64,000 nt of DNA from Lysinibacillus sp. OF-1 (GTDB lineage: Bacteria; Bacillota; Bacilli; Bacillales_A; Planococcaceae). The notes beneath the pieces are model-generated. The model saw only the letters and a list, made by a program, of their open reading frames with translations, made no database searches and was not told the DNA's origin. Shown piece after piece: positions 60,820-64,000 of the stretch (position 1 is the first letter of the stretch; each line of letters opens with the position of its first letter). A program made the position numbers and the translations under genes. The stretch spans positions 1,736,001-1,800,000 of the forward strand of contig NZ_CP102798.1 in assembly GCF_028356935.1 (NCBI RefSeq), read 5' to 3'.

Positions 60820-62214
60820 TTATCGATTTTCTTCCCAACAGTCTGTATTTTTTAAGGTTGGAATTGATTTTGCATAAAAGACAGGATTTTTACCAGCTTT
60901 ACGTTGCTGTGTAAAGTCGTCTAATACAAGGAAGGCAATTTTACCGAGAATAATAATAATGGCTATATTGATGAGCGCCATTAGACCCATAAATAGGTCA
61001 GCTAAATTCCATACAAGCTGTACCTGAGCTACAGAGCCAAACATGACCATAGCTAACACTAATATACGATAGCTAAACATCCAACCTTTATGCGCATCCA
61101 TAAACTCAATATTGGATTCACCATAATAATAGTTTCCAATGATCGAACTGAAGGCAAAGAAGATGATGGCGATAGCAATAAAGTAAGGAGCCCAGTCCCC
61201 AACTTGGACAGCTAAAGAATTTTGCGTCAAGATAATGCCGTCACTTTCGCCTTTATCATATAAGCCAGCTAAAATAATGATAAAGGCAGTCGCTGTACAA
61301 ATCATGATCGTATCAAAAAAGACACCTAAGCTTTGTACTAGCCCTTGTTTGGCAGGGTGTGAGGTATTGGCAGTTGCCGCCGCATTAGGTACACTCCCCA
61401 TACCAGCCTCGTTGGAAAATAAACCACGACGGACACCTTGCATAATAGCCGCCCCAATTGCACCACCAGCAGCTTCCTGTAGGCCAAATGCATGTGTGAA
61501 AATTAAGTTAAAAACATGCGGGATTTCCGAGAAATTTGTCACTACAACAAAAAGGGCTACAAGTAAATAGAAAATCGCCATGACAGGTACAAGAATTTGC
61601 GTCACCTTCACAATTCTATGAACACCGCCAAAAATAATTAAGGCTGTTAAGGCGACAAGTATTATCCCAATGATCGCTGGTTTGATATCAAATGCTTCTC
61701 CAACTGACGTGGCAATTGTATTGGACTGTACAGCATTAAAAATAAACCCAAAGCTAAATGTTAATAAAATACTAAAAATAATTCCTAGCTTTCGTTGACC
61801 TAACGCTTTTTCCATGTAGTAGGCAGGTCCACCCCGGAATGTATTACCATCCTTCACTTTATAAACCTGTGCTAAGGTACTTTCAATGAAGGCAGTAGCC
61901 ATCCCTAAAATAGCGATGATCCACATCCAAAAAACAGCACCTGGTCCTCCTACACCAATGGCTAAGGCAACACCTGTAATATTTCCTGTGCCGACACGTG
62001 AAGCAGCACTAATAGTAAAAGCCTGGAACGGTGATACACCTGATTCGCCCTCTCTTTTTTCTACAATTAAACGAAACATTTCAGGAAACAGACGAATTTG
62101 TACAAACTTCGTACCAAATGAAAAATATAGTCCTGCTACGATTAATAAGATAATTAGGATATATGTCCATAAAACATTATTTCCACTATTTACAATACTT
62201 GAAATCCATTCCAT
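60820..62214 (-). CDS. alsT: Sodium:amino-acid symporter, AGCS family (AlsT-like)
   Basis: 464 residues, about ten to eleven membrane helices. AGCS signature GVSPFQAFTISAASRVGTGN (ISAASRVGTGNI is diagnostic), GGPGAVFWMW, GGPAYYMEKAL and RRGLFSNEAGMGSVPNAAAT. It couples uptake of alanine, glycine or glutamine to sodium; length and sequence are close to B. subtilis AlsT. AAAGGAGG precedes the ATG on the minus strand. It is divergent from the racemase-family gene. Confidence 0.93.
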   Translation of the reverse strand: MEWISSIVNSGNNVLWTYILIILLIVAGLYFSFGTKFVQIRLFPEMFRLIVEKREGESGVSPFQAFTISAASRVGTGNITGVALAIGVGGPGAVFWMWIIAILGMATAFIESTLAQVYKVKDGNTFRGGPAYYMEKALGQRKLGIIFSILLTFSFGFIFNAVQSNTIATSVGEAFDIKPAIIGIILVALTALIIFGGVHRIVKVTQILVPVMAIFYLLVALFVVVTNFSEIPHVFNLIFTHAFGLQEAAGGAIGAAIMQGVRRGLFSNEAGMGSVPNAAATANTSHPAKQGLVQSLGVFFDTIMICTATAFIIILAGLYDKGESDGIILTQNSLAVQVGDWAPYFIAIAIIFFAFSSIIGNYYYGESNIEFMDAHKGWMFSYRILVLAMVMFGSVAQVQLVWNLADLFMGLMALINIAIIIILGKIAFLVLDDFTQQRKAGKNPVFYAKSIPTLKNTDCWEENR

Positions 62215-62454
62215 AAGTTGTCCTCCTTTTACAATACGCTTTAGTCTACACTGTTTTTTTATAAAAAATCAACATTTCTAAAATAATGAAAATAATCATA
62301 ATATTTTGTGATTTTAAAATATTTAAATGGATAGAGTTGCTTTAAATACTATTTTTCTGTCATATTCGATAGGGAGATAAAGCATTAAATTTGGAAAATT
62401 CTCTTATTTCATTGCGAGTTATGCGTATAATAATAGAAAAGGAGTGTGATGTTG
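62215..62454. other. Divergent promoter region of the symporter and racemase genes
   Basis: 240 bases, very AT-rich, no ORF supported. It must contain promoters for both directions, but no single pair of boxes is convincing enough to place. Confidence 0.4.
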
Positions 62455-63153
62455 ATGAAAACAATCGGCTTAATTGGTGGGATGAGCTGGGAATCCTCCG
62501 CTGCCTATTACAGGCTCATGAATGAGCAGGTCAAACAGCGACTAGGAGGCTTACATTCTGCCAAATGTATTTTATATAGTGTGGATTTCCAACAAATTGA
62601 GCATTTTCAAGCGAAAGGAGAGTGGGACAAAGCGGGGAATGTTCTGGCACAAGCAGCGCAATCACTTGAGCGTGCAGGTGCAGATTTCGTTATTATTTGT
62701 ACGAATACGATGCATAAGGTCATTGATATTATAGAGGCAGCGATTACCATCCCGATTTTACATATTGCGGATGCAACGGCTAGACAAATTAAAGAGGCAG
62801 GTCTACAGAAAATAGCCCTTCTTGGCACGAAGTATACGATGGAGCAGGCGTTTTATAAAGCAAGAGTAGAGGGCTTTGGTATTGAGGTTATTGTGCCAGA
62901 CAGCCACGAACGAATGGAAGTAAATCGGATTATTTATGAAGAACTGTGTTTAGGTATCATTAAGCAAGACGCCAAATCGTACTATATCCAAGTTGTTGAG
63001 GAGCTTGTGCAAGCGGGGGCACAAGGAGTGATTTTAGGCTGTACGGAGATTGGTTTATTGATTCAGCAGGAGGATATTAGTGTGCCAGTGTTTGATACAG
63101 CAGCCATTCATGCACAAACTGCGGTGTCCATGGCGATTCAGGAGGAGTTGTAA
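62455..63153 (+). CDS. Aspartate/glutamate racemase-family protein
   Basis: 232 residues. The two catalytic Cys sit in CTNTMH (Cys82) and GCTEIG (Cys196), as in the Asp/Glu racemase superfamily, with the N-terminal IGLIGGMSWESS typical of the YgeA/RacX branch, which has broad-specificity racemases. It should interconvert L- and D-amino acids without PLP. ATG 62455 is well spaced behind AAAAGGAG; two earlier starts (62446, 62449) are too close. Its stop is one base before the start of the P1-peptidase gene, pointing to coupled translation. Confidence 0.88.
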   Translation: MKTIGLIGGMSWESSAAYYRLMNEQVKQRLGGLHSAKCILYSVDFQQIEHFQAKGEWDKAGNVLAQAAQSLERAGADFVIICTNTMHKVIDIIEAAITIPILHIADATARQIKEAGLQKIALLGTKYTMEQAFYKARVEGFGIEVIVPDSHERMEVNRIIYEELCLGIIKQDAKSYYIQVVEELVQAGAQGVILGCTEIGLLIQQEDISVPVFDTAAIHAQTAVSMAIQEEL

Positions 63154-63154
63154 T

Positions 63155-64000
63155 ATGCCAGGCAAGGTACGACAAATGGGCATCAAGATTGGCAAGTTAC
63201 CAGTTGGACCAAAAAACTGTATGACCGATGTAGCGGGAGTTCAGGTGGGACATGTCACATTGGATGAGCCATTAGATCAGGACGGTGCTTATGCGTGTAC
63301 AGGAGTCACAGCCATTTTACCGCATGGTGGTAATTTATTTCAGCAAAAGGTAACGGCGGCAAGCTATGTGTTAAATGGTTTCGGAAAAACAACGGGACTT
63401 GTGCAAGTCAATGAGCTTGGTGTGATCGAATCACCTATTATGTTAACGAATACCTTTGGCGTGCCAGCCGTTACACAAGGAACACTAAGCTATATGTTGG
63501 ACTTGAATGAAGATATTGGGCTCATAACAGGAACGATTAATCTTGTTGTAGGCGAATGTAATGATAGTTATTTAAATTCGATTCGAGCGTGTCCCGTGAC
63601 ACCAGAACATGCAATAGCAGCCATTCGTCAAGCCTCTACGGATATAGTACAGGAAGGAGCCGTTGGAGCAGGGAAAGGTATGATGTGTTTTGGCTATAAA
63701 GGGGGGATTGGTTCGTCTTCTCGCCTTGTTAAAGTTGAACAACAGGAAATTAGCTATACAGTAGGTTGTCTAGTTCTCAGTAATTTTGGTCAAAGCACTG
63801 ATTTTTTAGCCGAGCGTTACAACGCTTCCAATAGGCAAAGCCAATCAACATTATCTCCTACAGATGGTTCAATACTTATTATTCTTGCAACGGATGCCCC
63901 GTTGAGTAGCCGCCAATTGCTGCGTGTCATTAAACGCTGTGGTATCGGTCTCGGTCGGACAGGTAGTCACTTTTCACATGGTAGTGGAGACGTAGTCATT
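63155..64000 (+). CDS. P1-family peptidase, DmpA/BapA type, 3' truncated by window edge
   Basis: 282 codons visible, no stop. DmpA-like blocks: TDVAGVQVGHVTLDEP, CTGVTAILPHGGN, EGAVGAGKGMMCFGYKGG, GSSSRLV, YTVGCLVLSNFGQ, then DGSILIILATDAPLSSRQLL, and GLGRTGSHFSHGSGD. Gly238-Ser239 fits the self-cleavage site where Ser becomes the N-terminal nucleophile. DmpA-type enzymes release N-terminal D-amino acids or beta-amino acids from peptides. GGAGGAG precedes the ATG. It is the second P1-family gene in the window (the first is NylC-like with Thr), and it is coupled to a racemase-family gene. Confidence 0.88.
   Translation, partial: MPGKVRQMGIKIGKLPVGPKNCMTDVAGVQVGHVTLDEPLDQDGAYACTGVTAILPHGGNLFQQKVTAASYVLNGFGKTTGLVQVNELGVIESPIMLTNTFGVPAVTQGTLSYMLDLNEDIGLITGTINLVVGECNDSYLNSIRACPVTPEHAIAAIRQASTDIVQEGAVGAGKGMMCFGYKGGIGSSSRLVKVEQQEISYTVGCLVLSNFGQSTDFLAERYNASNRQSQSTLSPTDGSILIILATDAPLSSRQLLRVIKRCGIGLGRTGSHFSHGSGDVVI

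Overview
The window looks like chromosomal DNA of a low-GC, Gram-positive, spore-forming-type Bacillota of the Bacillaceae/Planococcaceae, most likely Lysinibacillus or a close relative. Grounds: AGGAGG-type ribosome binding sites throughout, frequent TTG/GTG starts, a proline T-box in front of proBA, and gene groups typical of Bacillus relatives (ccdA-ccdB-ccdC-yneK, lutABC-lutR, ypgR, a YfmR/Uup-type ABC-F factor, an SCO1-type protein, telA, an Est30-type esterase). The genus is an inference. I see no rRNA, tRNA, CRISPR array, transposase, integrase or prophage gene.

Layout. 1-2718: end of an ABC-F ATPase gene and a YpgR/CvfC-like HEAT-repeat protein. 3103-17132: a dense catabolic and uptake cluster. 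Ten collinear genes encode an M20 peptidase, a tartrate/isopropylmalate-type dehydrogenase, an SDR, an aldehyde dehydrogenase, two Opp/Dpp ATPases, a P1-family N-terminal-nucleophile hydrolase, a peptide-binding lipoprotein and two permeases. A convergent PucR-family regulator and a class III aminotransferase follow. The combination suggests import and breakdown of peptides or amides whose amino acid is transaminated to a semialdehyde and then oxidised. 17175-27403: MarR/GNAT pair, RDD protein, fructokinase and EamA exporter, proBA with T-box, LysE exporter, DUF1835 protein, membrane protein, LysR regulator. 27687-35519: esterase, BrnQ, SDR/TetR pair with palindromes and a cre site, a 21-bp repeat array, a TetR-transporter relic, then PadR with two DUF2812 proteins and an ABC transporter whose ATPase gene carries an internal deletion.

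35664-44175: small orphan gene, TelA, a coiled-coil/HTH protein behind a Fur box, RarD, a MutS2-like ATPase without Smr, and a TPR-type regulator divergent from an MFS exporter with two mirror-image operators. 44254-48004: lutABC and lutR with two identical LutR-type palindromes, but no lactate permease gene. 48504-51082: ccdABC and yneK, interrupted by a 20-unit GGATAG array with 102-bp higher-order repeats. 51205-56208: micro-genes (DUF1659, DUF2922, YvrJ), an SCO1-like lipoprotein, ECF sigma/anti-sigma pair, DinB-like protein, and a small caspase/CHAT-like protein divergent from a membrane protein. 56364-60207: two chemoreceptors. 60208-60819: two inverted copies of a GC-rich repeat between near-identical hairpins. 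60820-64000: AGCS sodium/amino-acid symporter, Asp/Glu racemase-family protein and a second P1-family peptidase (DmpA type) running off the end.

The most interesting points are the P1-hydrolase/aminotransferase cluster, the GGATAG arrays, the stand-alone caspase-like protein, the Fur-box leader and the twin-operator regulator. All functions are inferred from sequence alone; no database search was possible.
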